Origin: Loxodes magnus
Taxonomy: Eukaryota; Ciliophora; Karyorelictea; Loxodida; Loxodidae
Assembly (NCBI GenBank): GCA_946699065.1
Contig: CAMPDV010000082.1
Span: 682,001-746,000 of the forward strand
Reading direction: 5' to 3'
DNA length: 64,000 nucleotides
In this document: in pieces, positions 46,790-58,472 of the stretch
Layout: each line of letters starts with the position of its first letter
Position numbering within the stretch: position 1 is the first letter of the stretch
Notes under the pieces: generated by a model
Told to the model about the DNA's origin: nothing
Databases searched by the model: none
The model's input: only the letters and a program-made list of their open reading frames with translations
Made by a program: the position numbers and the translations under genes

Positions 46790-49474
46790 ATGAAGATTCA
46801 TGATGACAGTAAAGTGAACAATACTAAAGTTAATTTCAAGTAAAGCAGTGCTGAATTTTCTAATATAAGCATTAGTTAAGAAACTTTCCTGGTTAAACAT
46901 GGTCTTGGAACTACGAATGTTAGCTCAATTGATGAAGCTGAGTAATTAAACCTGAAAATAAATCCAAACACCATTGAGTTCAAAAATGTACAACTTGAAA
47001 GAAATTTCAAGGATTACTTACTAACTGACGATGAGTAAAAGGTAACAAGGGAGTTTAGATTCAATTTGATTTGATTCTTTTTGTACTACTATCTGGTTAT
47101 TATCCTCAATTTAATCATCGAAATATTAAATTTTTGCTGAAGTTAAGTTGAAAGATGACTCTCTGTTCTATCAATAGCTTTTTTATTGATTCTTTTCATT
47201 CTGGGTTCAATAATATGGGCTTTAATATTATACAATGAAAGAGCTAGAAGAAAATCAGCTTTAATGCTAATATTGATAATAGTAATGCTATAAGCCTATT
47301 TAATTCTGCATAACCATGACCTAATCGAGGAGGTATTTGATGCTAGCAACTTTCGCAAACTGGATAACTCTTTATTTGTAAGTTGTACTATCTTTATAAG
47401 CAGTTAAGTCTTATTTAGTAGTTACATTGTATTGTTTTGTGTTTGCATATTTACTTTAGCCTTGTACTTTATGAAGATAATTCTACTCAAGCAAGATTAC
47501 TTCGAATTGCTCTTCAATCTAGCTATTTTAATTTATATATGTTATCTAGTTTTAAAAAATTCCTATAAAAATGAAAAGCTTTTGAAAAGACTGTATTTAA
47601 TTAAGTGTCAGAGTAAGATAGAAGAGGATAAGATTTAAGAATCTCTAGACAACGTAATCATTAAATAGACCAGAAATACTATCATCCAAAGGTAACTTAT
47701 AGATCCTATACTTATAAAGTAGTATTCTAAGTAAGATTTATCAGAGGTTGATAAAATTACCATTAGACTACTTGAAGTTAAGCAGAAATTGATAGAGAGT
47801 GCTGAAATAATCATGTACTAGGATGTCAAATAAAAGCTTTTTGACGCTTCTAGAGATTTAGAGTACGTATTTAAAAAAATTCTGACTGTTGATAACCTAT
47901 TTAAAATAGAGATAAATGATGTTTTTAACAAATATGACATAACAGAAGAAGATAAAATGTTTGTTATGCAGCACTATTAAGACCCTGTTAACGAAAAAAT
48001 AGTAACATAGAAAGTGGTTGAAAGAAGGAAAATACAGAAGAGGAAGACAACTTTAGTCTAAAACATTGATAACTTTAAGAAAGTAGAGAAAGATTCTATT
48101 GAAATCAAAAATTTATTGTAAAGTGCTGGAAAATCTTGAAACTTGGATATATTTTTCCTATCTAGCTTAACTAATGAGTAAAGCCTTTCAATATTAGGCG
48201 AGTTTATATTCACCACTTTATTAGAAGTTCCCACGATATTTGGGATAAAAGAAGAGCTATACATCACATATTTTTAAAATATAGAAAAGAAGTATAAAGA
48301 AAACCCATTCCATAATAGACATCATGCTGCTGACATTACTAGTTCAATGCTTTATTTTATCTTAAACTCCAAACTCAAAGATAACTTGGATAATATAGAT
48401 TTGTTGGCATGCATAATAGCATGCTTAGGACATGATGTTGGACATCCAGGATTGAACAACAGATTTCTAGTGAATAATTAAGAGGAATTAGCTCTAACTT
48501 ATAATGATATATCAGTCTTGGAAAATATGCACAGTTCTATTACATTCAAAGAGATGAAAATAGGTAATTAGCACTTAATTAAATCCTTAAAATAGGAAGA
48601 CTAGCAATATTTTAGGAAGCTGGTTATTGAAATGATACTAGAAACTGACATGACCAAACATTTCGATGTTCTCGCTAAATTTAATTCTAAGTAAAGTAAT
48701 CTAAAAGAGTTCTCAGCTGAAAATATAGAAGACAAATGCTTAATTCTAAAAATGGCTATCAAATGTGCTGATATTGGACACTCTTGTAAAAGATGGGATT
48801 TGCATAAAAAATGGAGTAAAAGAGTTTAAGAAGAATTCTTTTTATAGGGAGATATCGAAAGAATGAAAGGATAGAATATATCCATGTATTGCGATAAATA
48901 TATCACTAATATCCCAAAGAGTTAAGCTGGCTTTCTTAAATTTATTTGCTAACCTCTGTTCGAATCGTTTAATAAATTCTTAAGTTCGGAATAAATAGAA
49001 ATAAACTGCATTCAGCAACTTGAGAAGAATAAATAAGAATGATAAATGAGAAGTAAGAACAAAATGAAGACTAATGGAAGCAGTACCCTTGTAGAAGAAA
49101 ACAATCAATTAATAATACAAAATGAGAAAGTAAACCAAAATGCAAAATCTTAACGTGTTAATTATACTTACGAATCTGTAATTAGTCCAAACGTTTCATC
49201 AACTAAAGAAAGTGCTTAGATTTTGATTTCTAAATAAAAAGAAAGAAGTCAAAGTAATAAAAGATTAACCCAAAAATTACAATAAAATTTAAAAAACAGC
49301 TTTTCATTAGAGCTCAAATTAAACTAAACTGATGAATAGTCCACTAAAAATGAGGAAACTTCAAAAAATAGTGAGAAATTAGAAGTACTTGAATAATAAA
49401 TTTCTGAGAAGGACTAGGAAGAATAAGAACTGGAAAATTTGATGGATGAAATAGAGAAGTAGTTTCCAAATTGA
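46790..49474 (+). CDS. Membrane cyclic-nucleotide phosphodiesterase, class I (PDE-2)
   Basis: Intronless, 894 aa if it ends at TGA 49472-49474. It has the same plan as PDE-1: a multi-TM N-terminal part (IWFFLYYYLVIILNLIIEIL, SIAFLLILFILGSIIWALIL, IVLFCVCIFTLALYFMKIIL), then the PDEase HD domain: FHNRHHAADITSS (H508), ACLGHDVGHPGLNN, ETDMTKHF, CADIGHSCKRWDLHKKW. A Ser/Gln/Glu-rich tail ends the protein. Here the two Trp of KRWDLHKKW are TGG where PDE-1 has UGA, and KSWNLDIF uses UGA where PDE-1 has TGG. After the proposed stop the same frame stays open and fairly protein-like for 95 codons (to about 49760), so a longer C-terminus cannot be excluded. Confidence 0.93.
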
Positions 49475-50601
49475 AAGAAGACTCTTATTTATAAATTAAT
49501 TGATTTCGATATGTCATCACTAATATTGGCTACTTTCTTTATTATACTTCATGAGTATTAATCTTATAAATATTGTACAAGCAAGTACCAAGTAAAAAAC
49601 AATATATATTAAGAAAAATGCTATAAAGCAGCAAAATATATAACATATAGTAATGAACAAGAAGATGATATTGTTTCTATTTTAGAGAGAAAGTAAAATG
49701 AAGTACATTATCATCTGTTCTAACGCTTCACTAATACAATGAATATTCATACTTAGAAATGAAATTAGTGTAGATATATCTCAATATAAAGTATTTTAAA
49801 GCATGTTATCAATAGCAAAGTATATCAATTATTAAGATAAGGTTAATTAACAACTCAAGCATAAATTGATTGCTTGGTTTATTTAGAATCTGTATAGAGA
49901 CATTAAACAAAATATTTGGTATTATTGTATTTATTTAACGTTATTTAAAAAACATATAGATGAATGCTGAATAAGTAATATCATTAGAATATGGATAAGA
50001 TTATAAAAGAAAGTTAAAAGAGGTTTAATTTGAAGATAATGAGTAAATTTATTCATAAAGTTAATTATAATATTAATTTTACCTTTCTTGTTAAATATGC
50101 TATAGATAAATTATTTATGATATATAGATTAAATCATTTATAAGAATTGGACTAATATTCTCAATTTGTAAGATAGGGTACAAGTGAAGAAGTTCATAAT
50201 TAATATAAAAAGATAAAAGAAAAACCCATCCTTTTCTCTATTCAAAATGACTACTATATGACTTATTTATTTAGTATCAATTTCTTATTTCAAATATAGA
50301 TAAACTTCACTATAATTTTGGTAAATCATAGAGGGAACTATGAACTCCTTTTTGGATAATTTTAATCCTTTAAATGATTTGATTTATTAATTACTCTCTT
50401 AATCGTTTTTTAATTATAATTTTCTCTTTTTAACTTTATTAAATGTTCAAGCTAGATTTTTTAACATTAAAACTAACTAATATTTTGTAATATTAGAAAG
50501 GCTATGCAAAGCACTAACTAGATTCTAATAATTTACTTAATATAAAAAAGCTTAATTTAATCTTCTTTAGCCTATCAAAATACTAATATAAACTTATCTT
50601 A
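49475..50601. other. AT-rich intergenic region
   Basis: The first 290 bp could be a read-through tail of PDE-2 if TGA 49472 is Trp. The rest shows no gene. Confidence 0.4.
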
Positions 50602-51309
50602 ATGCTTAAAGCTAAAATCTTAGTATTATTTATGATAATTACATCAAGCAATATATTTCTAGCAGTTTATTTATCCTTTTATCGTCTAATAAACTTAAGT
50701 AAAGTTTTGTAAAAGGTATATTATTTGCAAATTTTAGCAGGCTTTATCTTTTAGATTAGTTTATCCTATTGTTTAGGTATTTGGGCATTCCAGTATGTAA
50801 TTTACCTTGATAATGCTTGAGAAAAGCAAGACTAATTATTGAATATCTTTGACTTGCTATAGAATTCTTAAATTAATCCTAAGTTTCACTCATTACTTAT
50901 ACTCTCTTCCATTTACATTTGCTTTTTGAAATCTGCATATAATCTGTACGTCATATTCGATAACGTCAAACTAATCTAATTTCTTTAGTGCCTAACAAAT
51001 ATATTGTATCTATTGTTTCTTTTACTTCAATTGAATGTCTATAGTTTCGTTATCTATCTTAATTAGATTTTCCTGAAAGCAAGTCATATTTAATCAATGG
51101 GAAGTTTCTAAAATATTCAAATTACTAAAAATTTTTCACTAGAATAAGACAGCAAATTATTTACTCTTAGCATCAAAAATCTAAAGTCTACTAATGTCTT
51201 AAATTGTATAATTTAGAGAGATAAATCATTAAATAGCTAGAAATATAAAATGAACTAAGATATTCTTTAAGCTCTTAGTTTAAATATATCTTGCTAATTA
51301 AATTAATGA
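50602..51309 (+). CDS. Multi-TM protein, unknown family
   Basis: Intronless, 235 aa, TGA stop 51307-51309. It has about five hydrophobic segments: KAKILVLFMIITSSNIFLAV, QILAGFIFQISLSYCLGIWA, SLLILSSIYICFLK, LIQFLQCLTNILYLLFLLL and NVYSFVIYLNQIFL, followed by a polar C-terminal tail of 70 residues. One UGA is read as Trp (NAWEKQ). No family motif was recognised. It sits between a cyclic-nucleotide PDE and a PKA regulatory subunit, which may be coincidence. A receptor or channel-like role is only a guess. Confidence 0.55.
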
Positions 51310-52417
51310 TAGTTGATTTACTTTTATATGGTTAACTTTTATTAGATTTACTTCTTTTTGATTATAATAGAATTATCAATGGGAAGACTGATTTAATATT
51401 AGTTAGTCTAAAATCCACTTTCGTTTATTTTTTATAATTTGTCTAGTTTTTCTCAAATGAACAGATTTGAAATATAGTAATCCTTATAAATTATTGATAA
51501 TTTAGCTTTCTATCCTTAATTATATAAGCTTGAATATTTTATTACTTTACTCTAGCCAATGATTTATTTATATTTATAGAATAACTAAATTTTATTTACT
51601 GCTAATTAAAGCTAAGTCTTATAGCTATTAGATAATATCCTATATAATACTTGCAGAATCGTTTATAAAATATTAACATTAAGACTTTCCTTAAACGTAC
51701 TAATGCTTTACTTATTTCTAAATATCCTTTTAAAACTTCAAAGGCTTATTTAAGTAGTTTTAGCTTTAGTGATGTATTAATAAAGCTTCTTATGCTAGTT
51801 AATTGATAATGGCATTAGTTATATTGCTTCTATTGATTATGAGATTAATTTAAAAGCTAACTTAATTAGTGTAGTTATATGATACTAGGAAATAGGTAAA
51901 ATTAGTTATAGTAGCTAATAAGCTTCTAGCATATGTTTGCTTATTTAGACTTAACTATCATTCTTATTTTAACCTATCTATGTAATACCATTAGATCCTC
52001 ATTTCTTTCCATACATTCCTTGTTAAATAGTCATTAAGCAGTCTATCTTACCTAGCTGCTTTTGAAAAATTAAGAGAGTTAATTTAGAAGATTAAGGCTT
52101 AAATTTGAATAGTTAAAGCTTATATAGGAAAATAGAAATTAACTATAAAGGAGTAGGAAAATAAAGGTGATTGAAAAATTAGTGAATGCATAGTATAATA
52201 GAGTAGTTAGATTATAGCTTTGAATAATGATATTTGATTCATGGCAGGTAATCAATTAGATCTTAGTTGTTTATTGAAGGTAGTACAATAGAGTAGTAAT
52301 ATGCTTCAGTGCTTGATTTAATACATTAGTTTGTAATAGAGTTACTCTAATTGTAAATGAAGGATGCAAATAGTGTTATTATTTAATAATTTAAAAGAAT
52401 TATTTTGTTAAAGGAAA
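51310..52417. promoter_or_regulatory. Intergenic region before the PKA regulatory subunit
   Basis: 1.1 kb, AT-rich. From about 52060 to 52330 the plus strand becomes purine- and G-enriched (GGAGTAGGAAAATAAAGG and similar words), as before other plus-strand genes here. No coding sequence. Confidence 0.4.
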
Positions 52418-53598
52418 ATGGGAAACTGTGGCACTAAATGTTGTGGAAAGGAATAAGAAGAATGTGAATTTAATAACTAGCAGGTATTTAATTATACTAA
52501 TAGATTCTAGGAATATAAAAATGCTAAAAAAACACAGAAAGATCAAGATGATCAAAATTAAGAATCTGGCGAAGAATGCTAGGATGATAACTAATTTGAT
52601 AGTCAAAGTTAAAGTTAAAGCGAAAGTGATAGTGAAATTGATAATAGTATGCAATATAATACTCCTTTGATTCCAAAAAAGAACTTCAACAAAAAAAGAA
52701 ATTCAGTGTCTGCTGAAGCTTTTGGGATATATAATCGAAGGCAAAATTTCAAGCCAAGGACAATTCCTAAAAATGAAGCGTAAAAAATGTTTATAGAAGA
52801 AAGCTTAAAGAAGTCTTTTTTGTTTAGAAATCTAGATGATGTTTTAATAAGAATCATAATAGATGCAATGGAAGAAAAAACACTTTTAAAGAACTAAGTA
52901 GTTATTAAATAGAATGACTTCGGTGATGAATTATTCATGGTTGAATCAGGAATGCTACTCTGCTATTAAAACTTTCAGGATATGAAACAACAAAATAGCA
53001 TCAAAGAATACAACTCTGGAGAAATTTTTGGGGAATTAGCACTACTTTATGGAGCTCCTAGAGCTGCTTCAATTAAAACAATAACAAATTGTACACTTTG
53101 AGCCTTAGATAGATAAACATTTAACGATATTGTAAGAGAATCAACAATAAAGAAGAGAGAACAGTTTGACAATTTCATAGCTAATAATTTTTTGCTAAAG
53201 GAAATAGATTAATATGAAAGGTAGAAGCTAATTGATGCTTTTAAAGTTGAGTTTTTCCCTAGAAATACTATGATAATATAAGAGGGATAATAAGGAGATA
53301 AATTTTATATAATCGAAGATGGTTTTGCATCCGCTACTAAAACTCTGTAAAATAAAGAAGTTCAATAAAAGATTAAAAGTTATTCTCCTGGGGATTATTT
53401 CGGAGAACTAGCTCTATTAAAAAACTAGCCAAGACTTGCAAACGTAATTGCAAATGTAAGTGATTATAACATTTTATTCAGACAAATTTAAAATGCTTAA
53501 CCCTTGATAGAGAAAGTTTTACAAGAATGCTAGGACCTTTAGAAGATATTTTACTAAGGAACTCTCAAATTTATGAGAAATATTTGAATAACAGTTGA
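52418..53598 (+). CDS. cAMP-dependent protein kinase regulatory subunit with MGNCGTKCC N-terminus
   Basis: Two exons (52418-53455, 53482-53598) with a 26-nt GT-AG intron at 53456-53481; 384 aa, TGA stop 53596-53598. Two cyclic-nucleotide-binding domains are present, each with its phosphate-binding cassette: FGELALLYGAPRAAS and FGELALLKNQPRLAN, including the Glu and Arg that contact cAMP. Ahead of them, KKRNSVSAE near residue 97 resembles the pseudosubstrate or substrate inhibitory site. The N-terminus is MGNCGTKCCGKEQEEC, a myristoylation/palmitoylation-type sequence, followed by an acidic Gln/Ser/Asp-rich linker. I see no dimerisation/docking helix pair. UGA is Trp in CTLWALD. The intron restores the last strand and helix (LKCLTLDRESFTRMLGP). 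Confidence 0.93.
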
Positions 53599-54043
53599 GG
53601 TTAATAATTCAGAAATCAGTGTGAAAATTATACACTTTATCATTATAGTTTATTCATCACATCTATCACCAACATTAATCATTCAAACTAAAGGTTTGAC
53701 TTTCATTTGCTTTATTGAAAATACAAATGCACCATAATATTAAAATCGTAATTAAAATAGCGTAATGGTGGTAATTAAATCAATAAGCGAAGCTTATTGT
53801 AATTGCAAGGTATTCTATATAAAAGGTTCATTCTTAACTTAATTAAATAATAAAGATTTGAATCAATAAATAAGTGTTAAAATGCTAAGCTATTTATAAT
53901 TAAATGGCAATCTCATTGTTTAAATAATTAATTAGTTTAATAACTAATCCAATAGATAATATATTATAAGCTGCTCTACTTATCAATATTTTAATGAAAT
54001 GCATTTTTGGTTTATTTGTGCTTAATTATTAATCTTAACTGAG
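53599..54043. other. AT-rich intergenic region
   Basis: 445 bp with no recognisable coding sequence, between the PKA regulatory gene and the kelch locus. Confidence 0.35.
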
Positions 54044-56054
54044 ATGAAAAATTTTAATCTAAACGAGTTCTTTATTTTAACTTAATCTAACTTGAATAAG
54101 TTATGAAGATCATTGAATAACTATGATGTTCCTATATTAGATTTGAGTATTAAGAATATAGAATTAGCGAGACCTAAAAAAAGAAAGAAATAGTCCTTTA
54201 AGCAGTTCTATTTTTCATGAGTTTCTAAAGTCAAAATAAATGATTAAATTTAATCTTTTAGATTGGTAATGAAATCCTTTTAGTTAGATCTTGAATCTCG
54301 TCAATATTACATAACTTTTAATTTTGAAGAATTAAACTTGTACATATAAAGTTATTTTGAAAAGTTAAGATATATAAAGAATTAAGCTTTTTACACTTTA
54401 ATAATTGAATCAATTCAAGTACAGTTCATTAATAAAATTACCAACTAGCTCTAACCCTTTATTATTTTAATCTAGCTTCTTAAACTGCATTCCCACTTAC
54501 TACTTTTAAAATAATTTTTGAAAGCAAATAACTAAAAGAATAATAGCATAGAAATAGCTTCCTTTTATAGCAATAATTAGATTTATTTAAAGCTTAGAAT
54601 ATAAATAGAGTTATTTACCTAGCTTTAGTATTATCCTATTTATCCTTATACAATATAGATATTATTCACTTTTAGTTACTTTAATTATCCTTTATTTTCA
54701 TACAAATCTTAAGGAAATAAAATTCCCTTTAGTTTAAGATTACAGTTTTGAATAATATAGCTAGACTTATAGAAATAATTAGTATATGCTAACTATTTTA
54801 TTTTGACTAAGGTTATAGAAAGCTAGTTTATAATAGAAAGGCTAGAAAATGTAGGTAGAATATCAAAATAAGTGTGTTTAGATCCTCTATTGTAGAAAAG
54901 TTCTGAGAAGGTAATAGTTTTCTTAAGGACTACTTTAGAAATTGGGTATTGGAGTTGTTAAATATGAAATATGCTCAAATATTAGACAAGTCCCTTATTT
55001 TTGAAATATTTCTACTATAAGAAAAGATTCTTCAACTAAGATAACTTATAACATAAAGAGAGGACAATTTGAAGAATAAAGCTTAGATACTAAAGTAGTT
55101 GAATATAATTTCACTTAAATAGAGTAAATTTACGAAGATACTTTACTTGCTTCAGGAGCTATAGCAGAAGAGTAAGATAGATTCTTGTTTTATTCTTAAA
55201 ATATAGTTGAAAAACTTAAAATGCTAAATAAAAGACACTTCCATAGAACAAAGTTTAATAGAAAACAATCAATTTATGTTATATCAGGAAGAACTCTATA
55301 GGATTCCATTTACTAAGATGTATAGGAATGTGAAGTATATAGTTTGAAACATAAAAAGAGTAATTCAATTGCACAAATCTAACGTACTGTATTTTTATTT
55401 GGATGTGATCTGGTTTAAGATAGAGTTTATACTTTTGGAGGTTGAAATGAAAGAGAACGTGGGACTGATAAAATTCAAATATATGATTCTTACACCGATT
55501 AATGAGAATTTAGCAATCAAGTACTAACTAGTAAATCCGAAAAAACAGCTATTTTTATTCCTAAAAGTTAATGCTTTCTCCTATACGCTAATCTGATAAA
55601 ATCCGATACTCTTATTTTTGATTTAAAGAATGTTTATAATAACGGAGAAGAATATCCAGTTACATATAGCAGTGACTTTATTCAGCCTTCTTTTACTGAT
55701 AGAATGGTATACTAATTCAGAAGTGATAGCAGTTTATTCACCTATAGCTTATCAACCTTAAAATGGACCAAGCTATAATAAAGTCTAAATTTATAGCCAA
55801 ACCATTAATTGAAATCTTTGTTAAATTTATCGCACATTTACTCCAATTTTCTATCTAAATATCAATTTAAAAATATTTTAAAGCTTATTAATAAGATGAA
55901 CTTTAGAAAAATAGCCCAGTATCCAACTATTAGAAAATATGATAATATAAATAACTAAGCTTTTTACCGATCCCTATTTATTTATTCTATCTTGCTAATA
56001 AAAATGATAAGTTAAGCATATGTATAATAGACTGTTTAAAGAAATTTTCATTGA
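54044..56054 (+). CDS. Kelch-repeat protein, 5' structure unresolved
   Basis: The firm part is a frame from about 54930 to 55770 with kelch blades: KRHFHRTKFN then QSIYVISGRTLQD, then DRVYTFGGWNERERGTD followed by KIQIYDSYTDQWEF, with the Gly-Gly doublet and the spaced Tyr and Trp; then TLIFDL and LFTYSLSTLKWTKL. The Trp in FGGW is UGA. The first TGA in this frame is 56052-56054, about 95 weak codons beyond the propeller. Upstream, a frame starting at ATG 54044 is open to about 54968, and a third frame at 54880-55190 reads as coiled coil (LQEKILQLRQLITQREDN). I could not join these by short introns with confidence, so limits and exons are approximate. Role unknown; kelch propellers bind protein partners. 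Confidence 0.5.
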
Positions 56055-57020
56055 ATTAGAAATAATGCTGCATAAAAGAAGAGATTCATATAATATTGGT
56101 AGAGCTTTATATAATATCCAGATACCTCTTAGATTAATCATATCTACAATTATATAAATAATTAAGAAAGCAAGCATTAAGCTAGTTCAATAATAATCCT
56201 TTTATTATCGCTATAACTTCTTTTAAGTAGATATCTTTTACTATTACATTCATATTTAATTTACACCCTGAGATAATAATTTTATGACTATTTAATAATA
56301 ACTATCAAATTTAATATTATAAGTAATAAGATTATTGGAGATAAAATTTAAAATACTTAAGTAAAGTAAAACGAAGTAATCAAATGGATTATTATAGGTA
56401 GCTCTTAATCTTCATTTATACAATAACATCTTTTAAAGAAATCGTTATTAAAGTTCAATATTCAATGCTATTTTTTGTAATAAAGTTAAGTATTTCAATT
56501 AAAATGTTTGCTCTATTCAACTATATTTAACCTAGTAATAGCTATGCTTATGTCTATTTTTAACTAATTTGCTTTGTTTCTTGCAATATACAAATTTGTC
56601 TAAAGTGAAAGAATAGTTTTATGTCAATACTATCAAAAAAGAAATACTTAGTTGGAATAAAAATTAGCATAGTCATTTTTTTATTTTGCAAATAAGATAC
56701 GAACAATGTTAGTTAAACTAAGACTTGTAAAATATTCTTTTGTCTTTAGGCATAAATTAATAATTATGCTAGTATTAATTCTATAGTTTTTCATATTTTA
56801 TTTGCTTCAAAAGCTTAATTTAACATAGTGAGTAATTTCATGTTTTTATATGTTATATATTAGATGCTTTTTATACTTGCTTATATTTCTTAAATTACAT
56901 GCTGAAATAAAAGTTTAAATTAAGTTGAAAGAGGATATAAAAAGACGATTTAGCTTTAATTTAAATAAAGAATAGATCAAAGTTATGAAACATTTATATG
57001 TAATATACTTTCGTTATTTT
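56055..57020. other. Intergenic region between convergent genes
   Basis: AT-rich. Nothing recognised. Confidence 0.4.
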
Positions 57021-58472
57021 TCATTAACTCTAAATAATTTTCAGAGCCTTAGAATTTAGATTAAGAGAGGTATTTTGTTACAACTTCTGACCCTGTTTGT
57101 CGTTAAAAGGTTTCTTAATTTTTTTTAATCTGTTTAATCTTTTCTGAATGCTTTTACTATCATTTTCAAACCCATATATTACTTATATATTTTTACTGCT
57201 TTTGTAACTTTTCTTGTTTCTTATATTTTTTAAGCCATTGGCATCAGAATCAGATAGCTAACTTGTATTTTAAAAGCTCTTAAAGGCTTCTTCCTATGAA
57301 TTGTTTCTTTTATTTTTTTTCCTTCTCTTCTTCCCTTTGAGATTTATGCTTATATCTCTACTATACTGAGAAAAATCTTAATCGTTAATGTTAGAATCTT
57401 ATGCCTCAAGTGCAAATGAAGCTCCGCTAGATTTAATCAGTTTAATCTTATTTTACAGTATTTTTTTGTTCTGGTTATTTTTGTTTTGGAAATCTGTCAA
57501 TTCAACTTCGGAATCTTTTCTTCTAGTTACACTTCAAGAATCTAAGGAAGATCTGCTGCTTTGATTTATAATTTAGCTGAGCATTTACTATTCTTTAATT
57601 TACTGAAGATTATGTTACTTTCTCTACTAATCTAGTGCAAATTACACATTTTATTGCTGACTTGATGCTAAGTCCTTCTAGGAAATATATCCTTACATTT
57701 TCAGCATTTTCTATTACTTATGGTTTAGTAATCAGTTCTATAATCACAGTGGATGCTATAAGTTTTGCTATATGTAATTAAGCTGCATGGTGTTCAAAAA
57801 CTTCTACTTAAACTATCCTTCGCATTAATTTATTTTAATCGCTTTTTAGAGAAATCCTGGATAAGGTGGTTAATGCTAAGTTTTCCTAGGAACAATTAGC
57901 TTTTGAGAATTTTAATGAATAAACTTAAAATTACTAGCTATTATCCGCTTTTAAGCTCTCTACTAATTTATACTAGTACAGTCCTTGCTATTTTTAGTGT
58001 AAGTAAAAGAGCAGTTAATTGTTGAATTATTTTACTAGGTATGGTAGTGCTATTAGTTAAACTTTTAAGGAGGAAACTTATAATTTTATTTGTTAAAAGT
58101 ACTATGCTTTTGCTAAGGCTTTCTAGATACAGTTTTATATTACTTACTAGCTTCTCTCTCTTCAGACTCTTCTTCTGAATCTGAAATTAAATTTGAATAA
58201 TTCCTTTTAGCTTACTTCTCAACTAGCTTAGGTAAACCTAACTTTTCTCTCGCATCTTTCACTGACAGAGGAAATATTTTCTACGCATTGGTCTAAATGA
58301 TCTAAGACTTGGACTAAATAAGCTAGAATTAAATATTGGAGTCAGACAAAAAGGAATTTTATAGTTATTCTTACTTTTTCTAACGTTTCTTAACAATCGC
58401 TTTAACATTCTACTAAAGATTCCTAGGATTTCCAATCGCAGGGAAACTCTCAAACTAATGTTCAAATATCAT
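57021..58472 (-). CDS. Low-complexity Gln/Lys/Asn/Ser-rich protein
   Basis: A single frame of 483 aa (ATG 58472, TGA 57021-57023). It is basic and Gln-rich with an acidic patch (LISDSEEESEEREA) near 115, a KKRRKKNKRNN stretch that could be a nuclear localisation signal near 390, and a final basic segment (KRLNRLKKIKKPF). The N-terminal segment MIFEHQFESFPAIGNP and VKDAREKLGLPKLVEKQAKR are the most protein-like parts. No domain recognised. A few UGA are read as Trp. A 52-nt GT-AG candidate near 58320-58370 exists but is not needed to keep the frame. Confidence 0.6.

Noticed and set aside
52400-52857. Overlapping ORFs on both strands at the start of the PKA regulatory gene
   Set aside because: Shadows in other frames. 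The true frame begins MGNCGTKCC at 52418 and leads into two intact cyclic-nucleotide-binding domains.
58259-58465. Minus-strand ORF MNISLRVSL...
   Set aside because: Out of frame with the 483-codon Gln/Lys-rich gene that covers it.
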